DNA from: Chlorella sorokiniana
Lineage: Eukaryota; Chlorophyta; Trebouxiophyceae; Chlorellales; Chlorellaceae
DNA: 64,000 bases
Assembly (NCBI GenBank): GCA_025917655.1
Contig: CP084617.1
Location: 992,001 to 1,056,000 of the forward strand
Direction: 5' to 3'
Position numbers and translations under genes: made by a program. Numbering within the stretch: position 1 is the first letter of the stretch; the number at the start of each line of letters is the position of its first letter. Below are positions 44,873-57,399 of this stretch, piece by piece. Under the pieces are notes generated by a model, which did not search any database, was not told the origin of the DNA, and was given only the letters and a program-made list of their open reading frames with translations.

Positions 44873-45388
44873 ACAAACTTGTGTGCTTCCTCCATCATGT
44901 GATCCGCATGCTTGCCTGCACTGCAAGCAGCCAGCAACCTTCTTCGAGCAAAGCGACCCCCACCCCCACCCCAACTGCCCATCTGGTCAAGTGATGCATC
45001 TTTCCGCCTGCGTCCAAGATAATATCCAGCCCGTTTCTTCCATCCTGACGTTGCATGCTCGACAGATAATGGAGTTTCTGTCGTGGCACGACGAGCATGA
45101 TGGCGTCCTTGACTTTCATTTTGTAAATGCGCGTGAAGTTCGCCCGCATCTTTGTGCAAGCCTCTTCAGCTGCGACCCCCACCGCCTGCGACCCTCCATG
45201 CGGCCCAGTCAGCAGAGCCCAGCTGAACCGCTGAACCGCACCCCAATCCGCACCACAACGCGTCCCTGACCTGCGCCACCAGGCTACCAGGGTGTGTGTT
45301 ACATGGTGGAGGGTGGCGCACATGCACCCTGGGTGCGGCTGCGAGGTGCCCAGGGCTGGGCTGCTGCTGGGGAGGCGGGGCGTGGCGC
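44873..45388. other. Convergent 3' region, secreted protein / RPL32
   Basis: Two 3' untranslated regions: TGTAA at 45122-45126 on the plus strand and its complement at 45299-45303 for RPL32. No exon is supported. Confidence 0.5.
45299..45303 (-). promoter_or_regulatory. RPL32: Poly(A) signal TGTAA for RPL32
   Basis: TTACA on the plus strand reads TGTAA on the minus strand, 86 bases past the RPL32 stop. Confidence 0.6.
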
Positions 45389-46928
45389 CTACTCGTCCTC
45401 CTGGCTGCGCAGGCGGCTGTTGCCGTTGGTCAGGGCAATGTTCAGCTGCGGGCAGGGCGAAAGGGGGCAGCGGGATGCGCTTTAGCTGCGTAAGCGGGAA
45501 AGTCACGGATGAATCGGGGCAGCTGGGCAGCAGCCTGTCCATGTCAAAGGCGTCACAGCCTGGCTGCCAGTAAGCGCCCACTGCGAGCTGGCATGTGCAG
45601 CTGATATTGCACCCAGCTGGCTTGCCAGGCTGCGCTGTGCCCTGCGCACTGCCCATACCCTGCCCAGACCGCATGGACTGCGGAAGCAGACGCTGGCTGC
45701 TGGGCAGCTGGGCTGCTGTCGGCTGCCAGTGTGACACCCAAGCCTGTGGCTGGCCGACGGCAGGACCTCGGTGAAGTCGCTGCACAGCACGATCCCAGCC
45801 CGGCCATGCCCACAAGATCTCAAACCCCGTGCTGGCAACGAGGCGTGACGCACCTCAGCCGCGCGCTCCACAATCGCCTTGCGCTTGAGGGTGGACACGT
45901 TGTGCGCGATCTCGGCGCAGTACTTGCGGTTGTGCATCAGCAGCAGCTCCAGGTCCTTCACATTGCTCACGACAAACTTGAGGAAGCCTGCATGTCGGGG
46001 GTGGGGGCAGCGCCGCAGCCGGGCAATTGACACACAACACAGCTGGGACCTAGACGCACGCCGCAGCAGCAACCACGACCACCATGCGGTTGGGACGGCT
46101 GGCCTTCTGGCATGGGGTCGGCGGCTGCGCGGCTGTCGCTGCCAGGGAGAAAACCGGCAGGCGGACTGCCGGCCGCTCGCAACAGGCTGCTATCAGCTGA
46201 ACGAGAAGATAGCAGACAGAGAGGCTGCTGGTTGACTCAGAGACAGCAGGGACAATGGGCGAGACAGCAGGGACAATGGGCGGGCTGCTGCACCTAATCC
46301 AACAGGGCTGGTTGCTCAGGCTGGAGCCGCTCTGAGCTCAGCGGCAGGGAGGGGATCGATTCCCCGTCGCTGCTCCTGTGCTACGCTGCTCCGATGCAAG
46401 GCGTGTATCTCCTGAACCGCAGACCAAGCCCTGAGGAAGCAGCAGGCAGGCAGGCAGGAGGCAGCTTTGTGCGAGCGAGCACGCACCGTTCGGCAGGACG
46501 TGGCGGGTCTTCTTGTTGGTGCCGTAGCCGATGTTGGGCATGATGATGCCGCATCCCTTGAACTTCCGGCGGACGCGGGAGTCAATACCCTTGGGACGCC
46601 GCCAGCTCTCCTGCAGCAGCCCAGCAACAGCAGCAAGTTTCAGCCCGTGCCACCTGGTCGGCCACTCTGGAGCGCCGCCCAGGGCAGGGGTTCCGACAGC
46701 TCCGAGCCGTCCGGCGCGGCTGCTGCGAAAGGTTTTCCTTGCTGCAGATCCTGCGCTGGCTGCAGGCTGCTCAAAGAGCCGTTCCACGCCAGCCGCCTGC
46801 CCCTCCATGTCAGCGCGCTGTTCTACCCGCTTGCGCACCTTCACAGCGATCTTGCGGTCGCTCTGATGGCGCTGGAAGCGCTTGGTGCGCTTCTTGATGC
46901 TCTTCACGCGCACCAAAGGAGTCACCAT
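45389..46928 (-). CDS. RPL32: Cytosolic 60S ribosomal protein eL32
   Basis: Structural protein of the large ribosomal subunit. Four exons (46839-46928, 46487-46610, 45854-45987, 45389-45445) total 135 codons with perfect phase. They read [98 protein letters not shown] and finally [18 protein letters not shown], closely matching eL32 at its usual length. The stop is TAG at 45389-45391. The gene is divergent from the ING gene with 545 bases between starts, a roomy promoter as expected for a strongly expressed gene. No frame breaks are present. Confidence 0.97.
46240..46281. repeat. Perfect 21-base tandem duplication in an RPL32 intron
   Basis: Two identical 21-base copies, 46240-46260 and 46261-46281, in intron 2. 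Confidence 0.9.
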
Positions 46929-47473
46929 CTTGCTGCTCCTGCAGCACAGCGTAAGACCTCTGGCTATCAAGCTTTGGCACCAAATGAAGGGCAAGCACTC
47001 AACAGCGGCTCATGCGAGTGTCATGGCATGCTGCACGCTCGGGGCGCCTGGCTGCGCCGGACACTGGCCAACACGCACCTCCACGATATCCCAGTAGGGG
47101 GAAAGAGGCGGGGGCAGGCGTGAGCGTCATTCTCGCGCCTCCAGGCGGCGTCAATTGCCATGTCACCACGATCCCGGGCGAGAGGGCGCGAGGCCCTCGA
47201 AGGCCACAAGGACCGTAGGCCTTGAAGCCGCCCGCCTGGCACAGGGTAGCTTGAGTTTCACCCTCCCTCGCCTGCCCAGCCTCATCCGACACCTCCGCAC
47301 CGTCAATCAGGCCCAGCGGGGCTCCTGCGCGGCTGTTTGCCCTCGCAAGGGATCGTCGACTGGTGGAACAGGCTGTGAAAGAAACCACTCGTCAGCAGTT
47401 GGTTGTTTAAATCCCAAACTCCCCAGGCGGCCGCACGCCTCGGCGGCAGCAGGGTTCCACCCTCCACAGCATA
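46929..47473. promoter_or_regulatory. Divergent promoter RPL32 / ING
   Basis: 545 bases between start codons. No TATA-like or named element recognised, and no coding exon. Confidence 0.45.
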
Positions 47474-49223
47474 ATGGGAGATCAAATTGTGTACTTGGAA
47501 AAGTTTATAGACAGTGAGTGCTGCAGCTTGCGGGTCGTGAAGCAGCGTGCATCGTGCGTGCGGCCAGGCGCAGCATCCCGCCACCATGCTTTGCTGCTGC
47601 GAGCACTCGCTTGCCTTGCTTCGCGCCCCCACAGGCACCACCGCTCTGCCGGCAGAGCTGAACCGAATCTTGAACTCCATCAAGGACTTGGACGAGCGTT
47701 CAGATGGTAAGCGTGGCTCTGGAATCCGCGATTCCAGCCCTGGAGCCGCTGCCCAGTGCAGCGTCGCGTCGGGCGCCACCCTTGACTGCATGCGCTCGCG
47801 TGCCTGCGCCTGCCGCCTACCGCAGACCTGGCGGCGCAGATACAGGAGAACGTGGAGGGGTGCTGAAGTTTCCGCCGGCGGCGGGGGCGCTCGCAAGGGC
47901 GGGCAGGAGGGGGAGGAGCTGGCCGCGCTGCGCGCCCAGATCGAGCGACCAGCGCCTGCTCATCCAGTTTGCAGAGGAGAAGGTCCAGCTGGCTGTGCAG
48001 GTGGACGGGGGAGGGGGCGCCAACAGGCGCCGGACCACAGCAGCACCCCCAAGCACGCCTGGGCTCCAGCCCGAACGGGGCCCGGGCGCCGCCCGCGGCA
48101 CCCGGCTGCTGCCTGTGGCTGCCCGCGCGGCCCACCCGGCCCTGCCTGCCCCCGCTGCCATGCCGCAGGGCTACGACCTGCTGGAGCAGCACCTGGGCCA
48201 GGCCGACCTGGACATTGTGCAGCTGGAAAATGAGGTGGGCCTGGGGAGCCCGGTCGCCGTTTGACTGGCCGCGGGGGCTGTTGTGGGGGTGGCTGTTGTG
48301 GGGGTGGCTGAGCGCCTGCCTGGTGGCGCAGCCATGGCAGCCCAGCTGCCGAGCGTCTGCATACTGCTGACTACCGCCGCGCCCTCCCCAACTGCCCCCG
48401 CGCCAGCTGCAACAAATGGGCGTGGCTGACCCGGGCGGCGGGCTGTCGGTGGGCGCGCCCGAGTACTCTGGCGGCACCTACGACGACTCGGCGCCGCTGG
48501 CCAAGCGCACAGGCTCCCGCCTGCGCGACGTCCCCTCCTTCGACTCCATCGAGCTGCAAGCTGCAGCGCCCGCCGAGGCCAAGCGTGAGCGCCGGCCCTT
48601 GGGTTTGTCCGAGCGGAGCCCTGCTCGGCGCGGGTTCCAGGGTTGCAGCTGTGCCGCCGTGCAGTTGGGGCGACGATGCTGCGGCCTGCCCTGCTCCCCG
48701 TGCAGCACGCAAGACCACCATCACGCTCAACCTCTCGCGCCAGATGTCGGGTTTCGAGGCGGCGCCTGCAATGGCCGACGCCCACACGCCGGGCGTCGAC
48801 TCGCTGCCGGTGGTCAAGCGACCGCCCTCCACCGGTGTGCGGTGACGGGAGCAGCAGGGCTGCGAGCCACAGCAGGCCGAGCTTGTCCCTGCTGGGGAGC
48901 CGGCGCCCTCCATGCTGACCGGACGCGCTCCTGCCCCTCCCCCTGCCTCCAACACAGCGCCGCCGCGCAAGGCTCCCACGCCTGCGCCCCAGCCAGCCGC
49001 CCCGCCCAGCGAAGGCTACCAGCGCAACCGGCGGGCGGCCGCTGCCGGCGTGCACGCCGTGGCGCAGCAGGTGGCCGACATGGAGGAGGAGGACATGTCG
49101 CCAGCTGCGCACCTGGGGGGCAGGCGGGCCAGGCCCAGCACGCGCACACGCACCCAATGTCGTTCTTCCAGCCCCCTGATGGCCACCCACCATGGCGGCG
49201 CCCCCACCGACCGAATGACGTGA
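47474..49223 (+). CDS. ING-family protein without a visible PHD finger
   Basis: ING proteins are subunits of histone acetyltransferase or deacetylase complexes. The ATG at 47474 opens MGDQIVYLEKFIDS; the next exon gives TALPAELNRILNSIKDLDER SD in two runs, the conserved ING signature, followed by DLAAQIQENVEG. Coiled sequence follows (LLIQFAEEKVQLAVQ; YDLLEQHLGQADLDIVQLEN, about 48170), then low-complexity exons (TITLNLSRQMSG, 48718; EGYQRNRRAAAAGVHAVAQQ, 49010), with TGA at 49221-49223. A family member should end in a Cys4-His-Cys3 PHD finger that binds methylated H3K4; I find no such Cys pattern before the next gene. Frame slips lie near 47865 and 47948. It may be a divergent paralogue or a different ING-domain protein. 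Confidence 0.65.
48277..48306. repeat. Perfect 15-base tandem duplication in an ING intron
   Basis: Two copies of GCTGTTGTGGGGGTG. Confidence 0.9.
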
Positions 49224-49959
49224 CTGACGCTCCCGCTGTGCAACTGGCAGGGCATGCCCCTGCACTGCACTCCTCTTGACCGCCTCCTTCCTTCAAATCT
49301 TTACAGCTTATGAAAATTTTCAGCAGCAGACTGGTCCAGCGCTACACAGCCAGCGCAAGCTTGCAGCTGCTTGCCGATCCTGTCAGTGTGGGCCTGCCAG
49401 CTTGCCGAGGAACAGTCGGAAGTGGCCGCAGCGCTCTGTTGTACAGTCACCAGCCTGCTCCCGCGCCATGGCGTGCAGCAGGTCTCACCGGCGCCGCCTC
49501 TCCGGTGTCCCGGTCCCTGGAGCCTTGGGACCAGTCCTCAGCGGGAAGCATGCCTTCACGTTCCTGCCAGACCACCCGCCTGCTGCTCGGAGATCGGGCA
49601 TGCGCCCCTCCCCTGGCCTCCCTGGGCTGCCTGCTTCCCCCTGGCAGCGCCGCCGGTGAAGGGCGGGCGCGCGCCCACCCGCTGCGCAGCCACATGCCCG
49701 CTGTCACCAGGGCTGCCAAACGTCAGGGTCCTGAGGCCTGGCCGGGATGCCGGGCTGGCAGCTGGGCTGGCAGGCGGCGACGGGCGGTGGGGCCTGGAGG
49801 CAAAGGGGGCAGACTGCGAGCTGCCGGCTGGCTCAAGGTCCGCTCGGAACGCGCCCTGCCATGTCAACGACCTGCAAAGCAGCGGCGTAAATGGCAAGAG
49901 TGGTCTGAGTGGGTGGACACCAGGGCGGCGCTTGTGCCTGCGGCGTCACCTCCACCAAC
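49224..49959. other. Convergent region ING / DZIP1-like
   Basis: 736 bases between stops. Plus-strand frames here are open for up to about 120 codons but lack similarity or a PHD Cys pattern. I see nothing convincing. Confidence 0.4.
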
Positions 49960-52792
49960 TCACCAGGGGCTGCGGGGCGAGCCGCCCTGCATGAGGTGGT
50001 GGCTTCCGTACGAGGCTGGGCTGCTCCCGGGCGACGGCGCGTCCGCACTGAAGTAGCCTCGCTGCGACAGCACAGAGGCTCCGCACGCCAGCGGGGAGTA
50101 GACGGCAGCCTCGTCGCCCACCTGCTGCAGCACCTGCTCCACAAAGCCGCGCCGCTGGGGGCTGGCTGGCTCCTCGGCATCCCTGCTGATGGTCCCTGCC
50201 AAACAGGAGAAAGGCACGGCTTTGGATGGCTTTGGATGGCTCTCAGGTCGGGGGGGCCGGGCCTGCAAAGAGTGCACCTTACGCAGCCATCACAGCCACC
50301 ACTCACTGATGGGCTTCAACGGGGGCGCCGGCACAAGGCGCGGACGCTTGGTAGGCGATGCGTCGCGCTCCCCCGCAGCACGCGCAGCCGTCTGCAGAAG
50401 CAGGCGACGTGCCGACGTGCGAGCATCAGGGCTGAGGCACGTGAGGCGCCTCCTTACGTGGCCCACCAACGCGCGCACCTTGTCCACATGCCAGGCCACC
50501 GTGTGCCGCATGTAGTCCATGCGTTGCTGGTCGGCGTGCGTCATGGCGCGTCGTTCCGCGGCACGGCGCCGCTGCAGCTGCGCCGTGGCCTCTGCCAGCT
50601 GGCTGTCGCTCAGCTGCTGGGCCGCTGGGTCCAGGCCGAAGCTGGCCAGCTCAGACGCCAGCTCCGCCTCCAGCTCCACCTGCAGGCACAGGGTGAGGCA
50701 GGCGGTCAAATCTCAGTGGAACTGCTGAGCTGTTTGCGGGCAATGGCCAGCCGCTGACCTCAAGGTCGGGGCGCAGAGCCAGCAGGCTCGCCAGGCTGTG
50801 TGGGAAGCGGCCCACGACTCCCGGGCGCTCGGCGTTGGGCAGCACGTGGCACATCTCCTGCACAAACTGCAACCGCTCGTGGACAGAGGGGCTGGCGCTT
50901 GACTGCCCGCTGGTGGGAGGCCTGGACGAAGCATGGGGGCTGCGCGATCGCTGACCCGCAGCGCTGCTGGGGCGGCTGCCAGGCCCAGGTCTTCCCACGC
51001 TGCTGGACCCTGCCTTGTTGACAGTTGAGCCCACAAGCTCCGGGTCCGCTGATGACCGCTTGACCTCCAGTTGAAAGGTGCGCTGAGGACTGCGCTGCTG
51101 TCCAGGTGTTGCATTGGCGGCGGGCACCTTGGCTGGCGAGACGCTGCGAGATGCTGGCTGGCTGCCGCGGCCTCTGGTGGCTGCCAGTTGCTGCAGGCGT
51201 TCAGTGAGGTGCTCTATTTCGGCTGTGTCCCGCGCCGCCTGCTTCCTCAGCCTGCGCACTTCCTCCTTCAAAGCAGCGCCCTGGAATCTAAGCCGCTCCA
51301 CCTCCGCATCTAGCACATCGGCTTCAGCAGCGAGGCGTGCCACCTTTTCTGCTGCCTCCGCCCCTGCTGCATGGCTGCTCCGGTGCATCTGGCGGGCTGT
51401 TCTCAGCTGTTGCTCGAGTTTTTCGCCACGGGCTGAAGCCTTGCTGAGGGATGCCCTCACTCTTGCCAACTCAGCCTCCAGCGCTGCCACGCGCTCCTCC
51501 AGCTGCTGCACATGCTCATCATTCACATCCTGAAGCTCAGAGCCCAGCCCGCTCTCCGCCAGGGTGCCATCATTCCCTTTGCCGTCCATGTGCGCAAGGC
51601 GGCTGCGCAGGTCGGCGGCCTCCGCCCTTGCCGCCTGGAGATCCGCCCGCAAACGCTTCACCTCGGCACGCGGCGCTGCTGCTGCCTTCCTAGAACATTC
51701 TGATGCGCGCGCCGCCTCCTGCACCGCTGCCTCAGCTCGCTGCTCTGCCTGGCGCTCACGCTGCTGGGCCGCTTCCAGCTTGGCTTGCAGGCTCGGCGAG
51801 CCCTCACCGCTCACGCCCACGCTCGATGCTGTTCTGCTGAAGCAGGGAGGCAGGAGAGGAGCAGTGCGCTCATGCAATGCTGCATCACAGAGCAGGGAGC
51901 ACATCTGATCGAAGGCACACCTGTCGTTGTGCTTCCGCCGCTCCATTTCCAAAGCGGCCCGCAGCTTTTCGACTCCTGCCTCCTGCTCCTGGCGGCGAGC
52001 AAGCTGGACAGCCTCGTCAGCACGACCATTTGCAGCAGACTGAGCAGCCACCGCAGCTGCGAGGGCATCTGCCAGCTTGGTGTTGATCTTTTCCAAGCTG
52101 CTGCTCTCCTGCTTGGCTTGTGCCAGCTGCGCCTCCAGCCGCTCCAGCTTGTGGTGTGCGGCTGGATCCGGCACCTCCACAATGCGATCCACGAGCCGAA
52201 CCTCTGGGGGCGCCGGTGGACGTGCCAGCGCCAGCGCCTGCAGCAGCTCTTGGCACCTCTGTCGTTGTTTGCCGAATCGGCGTTGAGCTTGACAACCCAG
52301 CCTCGGCGCACGCACCTCAAAGCTCCGCAGCGACTTCTTCAGGTGCTTGACCTCTTTGCGGCTGCCTGCCAGCTCCTCCTGCACCTCCCTGACCTTCAGC
52401 TGCAACAGCCTCTCGCGCTGCCGCGCCGCCGACGCTTGAGCCTTGGCAGCGCCGCTGTCAGCAGACAGGCGGTCCTGAACGTGGAGCAAGTAGTCCAGGG
52501 TGAGCTGGGCTGCGCGGAAGAGCTGGATGAAGTTGGCGGGGGTGAGGTTGCGTGGGTCCTCTGCCTCGATGTCGCCGCTGTGCAGCACGCCCAGCACCCG
52601 CTCCAGGGCATCCAGGTCCGTGTCCTGGACGACCGCAGCCAGGTTCAGGCCATGCAGGGTGCGCCAATCGATCAGCCGGTGGGGCCTGGAGAAGCAGAAG
52701 GGCGCTGCGAGCGACGGCACAGCGGCAGGGTGGCTTGCCGCCAATGCATTCGCCACCAGGAGGGGGCCAGTGCCCTGCTCGCTGGCAAGCAT
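49960..52792 (-). CDS. DZIP1-like coiled-coil protein
   Basis: The first ATG in frame (52790-52792) opens MLASEQGTGPLLVANALAAS. Residues that follow match the DZIP1 N-terminal domain: RLIDWRTLHGLNLAAVVQDT, DLDALERVLGVLHSGDIEAE and NFIQLFRAAQLTLDYLLHVQ (about 52480-52680). Long coiled coils occupy most of the rest (LLQLKVREVQEELAGSRKEV; LEERVAALEAELARVRASLS; RRLRKQAARDTAEIEHLTER). A later exon has LASELASFGLDPAAQQLSDS, reminiscent of the conserved second half of DZIP1, and the last exon ends GGSPRSPW at TGA 49960-49962. The C2H2 zinc finger that normally follows the N-terminal domain is not visible. Animal DZIP1 acts at the ciliary basal body and transition zone; a role here is unknown. Confidence 0.7.
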
Positions 52793-53296
52793 GGCCACCG
52801 ACAGTCCTACAGCAGGAATAAAGATGCGCAACAAGACTCAGTGTTGAGCCGGAGCCAGTCAACGACTGGGATTGGTCGTGTGGGTGGTGTATGTACCTCG
52901 TGTCGGAGCTCCGCAACCCAAGTAGTGACCAAAGTTTCCAATTGGCAATGTCAGAAGCCGCGCCAAGGCGTTGTGGTGTGAGCAGGCATCACAGCAGGCA
53001 CAGCAGCCGAGGCCCGCCCTTGCTGAAAACAGCTGTAGTCAGCCATTGCCCCCTTCCTTCGCCTAGCAGAGTGCTCCCACAGCTTCTGGATCGCAAGTAG
53101 AGCCCTGCACTTTGAACTCGACCCGCTTGAGCAGCGCGCCTTGCTACCTGCCGCTTTTTCGCAACTAGAGCTGAAAGACGTGCTCTGGTTGCTTTCTGCT
53201 ACCGTTGGTGCGGACAACAGAAAGCCGCCATTGCACTTGCGGTGGCGGCGCCGCCTGCCCCTCGCTGGATGCTGCTCCCGTGAGCACCGAGGCAGG
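52793..53296. promoter_or_regulatory. Divergent promoter DZIP1-like / COM1
   Basis: 504 bases between starts; no coding exon or named element recognised. Confidence 0.4.
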
Positions 53297-56112
53297 ATGA
53301 GCGCAGGCTTGCCAGACGAAGCTGACCTCCCCAGCTTACTTTCCAAAGCTGGTGCATATGTGGCTGACCTTCAGCGCGGGCTTGCCGATGCAAGGCAAGT
53401 GCTGCCAGACTGCTTATTTCCAACACAAGTCTGTTGCTTTTTTCATGCAACCTGCCCATCCTCACTTTGCGGTGTTGCTGGTCACCTTAACCAAATGCAG
53501 GAAGGAGCAGAGCGACCTGGTGCAGCAAAGGGACCAGCTTGCCTTGCAGCTATCCATAACGAGCGGGACAAGGCCACCCAGGTGGCCAACCTCCGAGCCG
53601 AGAATGCCAGCCTGCGGGCCGAGCTGCAGGGTGCTGCTGCCACCATCGAGGCACACACGCTGCGGCTGCGCACATTGGAGCAGCAGGCAGCTGAGCAGCA
53701 GGCCTCAGCTGATGCTGCGGCAGCCGGTGGCAGGGAGGAGGTGGCCAGCCTTCGTGCGAGAGTGCAGCAGGTGGAGGCTCATTGCACGCAGCAGGCTGGG
53801 CAGCTGAGCAAGGTGCCTGCCCTGCAGCAGCAGTTACAGGCATGCAAAGCAGCGCTAGAGCATCAACGGAATGAAGCAGAGGCAGCAGAGCAGGTTGGAT
53901 GGGCATGCTGAGTTTCGCTGCTTTTTGTTTCACTGCTTTTTACTGGTCTGTGCCCAAGCCAATGAGGGGGTTGCAAATGCCGTGGCGCTCCCTTCCCTTT
54001 CTTGCTTGTGCAGCGTTTGCGGACTGAGGTGGGATCATTGACGCAGGAGCGCAATGCATTCCATGAGGCAAGCGCTCGCTCACCTCTGCCTGTTGCTCCC
54101 TGCTGGTCAACACCAACGGCCAAACATGCATTTCAGCGGTACCTGTACATTGTGGCTCTCCCCTTATATCTTGCAGAAGTACCTGCAGTACAAAAGGATG
54201 GTCCAAGAGCTGTCTCAGGCATATTCCATAATCAAGGACAAGATGAAGCGCGATAGAAAAGAGCGGCGGGAGGAGGTTCGCCTGCTGCAAGACAGCCTGC
54301 AGGCAGCTCTGGCTGGGCAACCACAGCAGCAGCAGGCACCGGGAGTTGAACCAACAGCCCACCAAGCCGCTGCGCGGCTGGTGCATCTGCCCACACATTC
54401 CGTTCCAAGCAGCGCCGGGCAGGACAGCCTCAGCGATCAGCTGCATCTGTCGGTCAGCCAGGCAATGGGGCGCCGCCCGCTGAGCCCTGGCAGCGACGGC
54501 CCGATGGCTCGGCAAGCAAGCGCCGAAGCCATGTGTGGAAGCAGGGGCATCACAAGCGCACTGTCGCAGCAGCCGCAACTCCGGGTGGCCCCTCAACGTC
54601 GTTGTAGCAGCAGCGATGGCCGGGACGGCCGACCACAGGGCGCAGCGGAAGCGGCTGCAATTGTGTCGCCGCTGCAGCGCCGGCTGGAGCCGCCACCCCT
54701 TGCAGAGGCACCTCCTGCAGAGGAGGTGTGGCCGGAGGATGAGCCACCTCACCCTGCGCCCCCTGCTGCGCCTGCACCCTCGCCTGACGGCAGCCAGGCG
54801 GAGGACCCAATGGAGGCGACGCAAGCGGTGTCTCCGCCCAGCGGCCAGGTGGTGTGCACGCAGCTGCCGGCCCCCAAGAACCAGCCGCAGCGGAAGCAGC
54901 GGCTGGCACGGCCGCATGGTACGGACCTGGAGGCTGGGCACAGCAAGCGTCAGTGGCGGCAGAGCGGCGCTCGCCCAGGCAGCATGGCGCCCCATGCACC
55001 CACAGAGCAAGCTGTCACGGCCCGTGGAGCGCAGCAGCAGCAGCAGCAGCCACTGACCCCCAGAGGCCAGGTCTGGCCGTAGAGGCAGGTGCTCCTGCTG
55101 AGATGGATGCTCCGGCAGCAAGGCAGCCCGCTCGGCTTCAGGGTGAACACACCACTAGCCAGCAAGTGCTGGGCGCTGGCTGGAAGCAGGCTGTGCGGGA
55201 CAACGCTGCAGCGCACTCAGCCTTCGAGCTGCAGGCGCCAGCCCGGCGAGTACGCACCGGCGGTTTCCAGCAAGGCAGCTTGCCGTTGCCACCGCCGCTG
55301 CGTGAGGCAAACGGTGGCAGCAAGCGCCCCCAGGAGGGCAACACCGGCTATGCATACCAGGCTGTCATCCGCAAGAGGGCAGAGCGGGAGACTCTGAAGG
55401 TGGGGCATCAAGCTTTCAGCCGCCGGTGATGCAGGGTTGCCTCGCTTGCATGCCGTGCCGAGGTCTGGAGTATGGTGCCTTCGAGCAGTGCACGACTGCA
55501 TGGGTTGCCTGCAGGGCGTGGAGTGCCAGCAGTGCCATCGCTTCTACGCCGCCCTGGAGAGCTGGGGCACCATTGGCCAGGAGCGCGTGCGGCTGGAGTG
55601 CGGCCACGTGCAGCAAGGTGAGTGGGCCAGCAGCCCTCCGTGTAGCACCGCATCCTGCCTGGACCGGCTGCTGAGCCTCATCTGGTGTTGTACCTTTCAC
55701 AACTGCACGTCTGCTCGCTGACAGCATATCTTGCTTGTGCGGACTCGATGCAGCACAAAGCGGCGTGAGCGGCGGGCCAGCGGTGCTGCACCGCGGGCAG
55801 CTGATGCAGGAGGGCTCGCGGCACCGCTACCTCTTCCGACCGCCAGACACGCAGGAAGGCTTCTGGGACATGGTGAGGCACGCTGTAGGCCAGGAATGGA
55901 ACTGCAGGGGCTTGAGCTTGGACATCCCCCCACCCCTCCGTTCATGACCTGCTTTCCCAATGCCTGCGGCCACCCTGCAGGATGTCACACAAAGGTCGCC
56001 GCCCAAGCGCCGCCAGGCAGAGTCTGCTCAGCGGCACGATGCTCAGGCGCAGCTGCAGGAACCCGTGCACGAACCACAAGTATTCTGGCAAGCGGACGAC
56101 TGTGATGAATAG
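53297..56112 (+). CDS. COM1: COM1/SAE2/CtIP DNA end-resection factor
   Basis: Activates the MRE11 nuclease at DNA double-strand breaks and is needed in meiosis. The ATG at 53297 opens MSAGLPDEADLPSLLSKAGA. Intron 1 (53395-53500) is GC-AG: AAG|GCAAGT joined to KEQSDLVQQRDQLALQL. Long coiled coils follow (ANLRAENASLRAELQGAAAT; MVQELSQAYSIIKDKMKRDR), then a 250-residue disordered Ser/Pro/Gln-rich region. The diagnostic C-terminal domain is on four exons: YAYQAVIRKRAERETLKG (55350), VECQQCHRFYAALES with the CxxC pair (55518), RHRYLFRPPDTQEGFWDM (55820) and DVTQRSPPKRRQAES (55981), ending at TAG 56110-56112. Frame slips are apparent near 53560 and 55068. Only the C-terminus is strongly conserved, as is normal for the family. 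Confidence 0.88.
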
Positions 56113-56244
56113 CACCGTGCCCCTACACGCCCAAATAATCGTGCCCCTGTATGACCAAACATTCTGATTACCGCACTGCAACATGCAAACTTCTTTAACA
56201 GGCAACAGAACAGGCGGCCAGGGCACTCTCGCAACATGTGCTGG
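56113..56244. other. Short convergent 3' region COM1 / octanoyltransferase
   Basis: 132 bases between stops, with two near-identical pieces (about 56118-56133 and 56143-56158: AATCGTGCCCCTGTATGACC-like and ACCGTGCCCCTACACGCCC-like). No coding sequence. Confidence 0.4.
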
Positions 56245-57252
<1,008 letters not shown>

Positions 57253-57399
57253 GACGATACAGAATACTCGATTGGTTCAATATGATTATCTGCAAGAGCC
57301 CCTTGAATTGATCATTGCTTAGGTGTCGAGCCAGCGGAGCTCCGCGCAGGCGCCAACAACGCCATGGTGGGCGGCCGTGGTATATAACTTATAACTACA
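57253..57399. promoter_or_regulatory. Compact divergent promoter LIPT2 / PDCD2
   Basis: Only 147 bases separate the start codons. A TATATAA-like run (about 57380-57388) lies 12-20 bases upstream of the PDCD2 ATG, so if it is a TATA box the leader would be extremely short; it may be chance. Confidence 0.45.

Noticed and set aside
48171-49265. 364-codon minus-strand open frame
   Set aside because: Antisense to the ING gene; Arg/Gly-rich composition typical of shadow frames.
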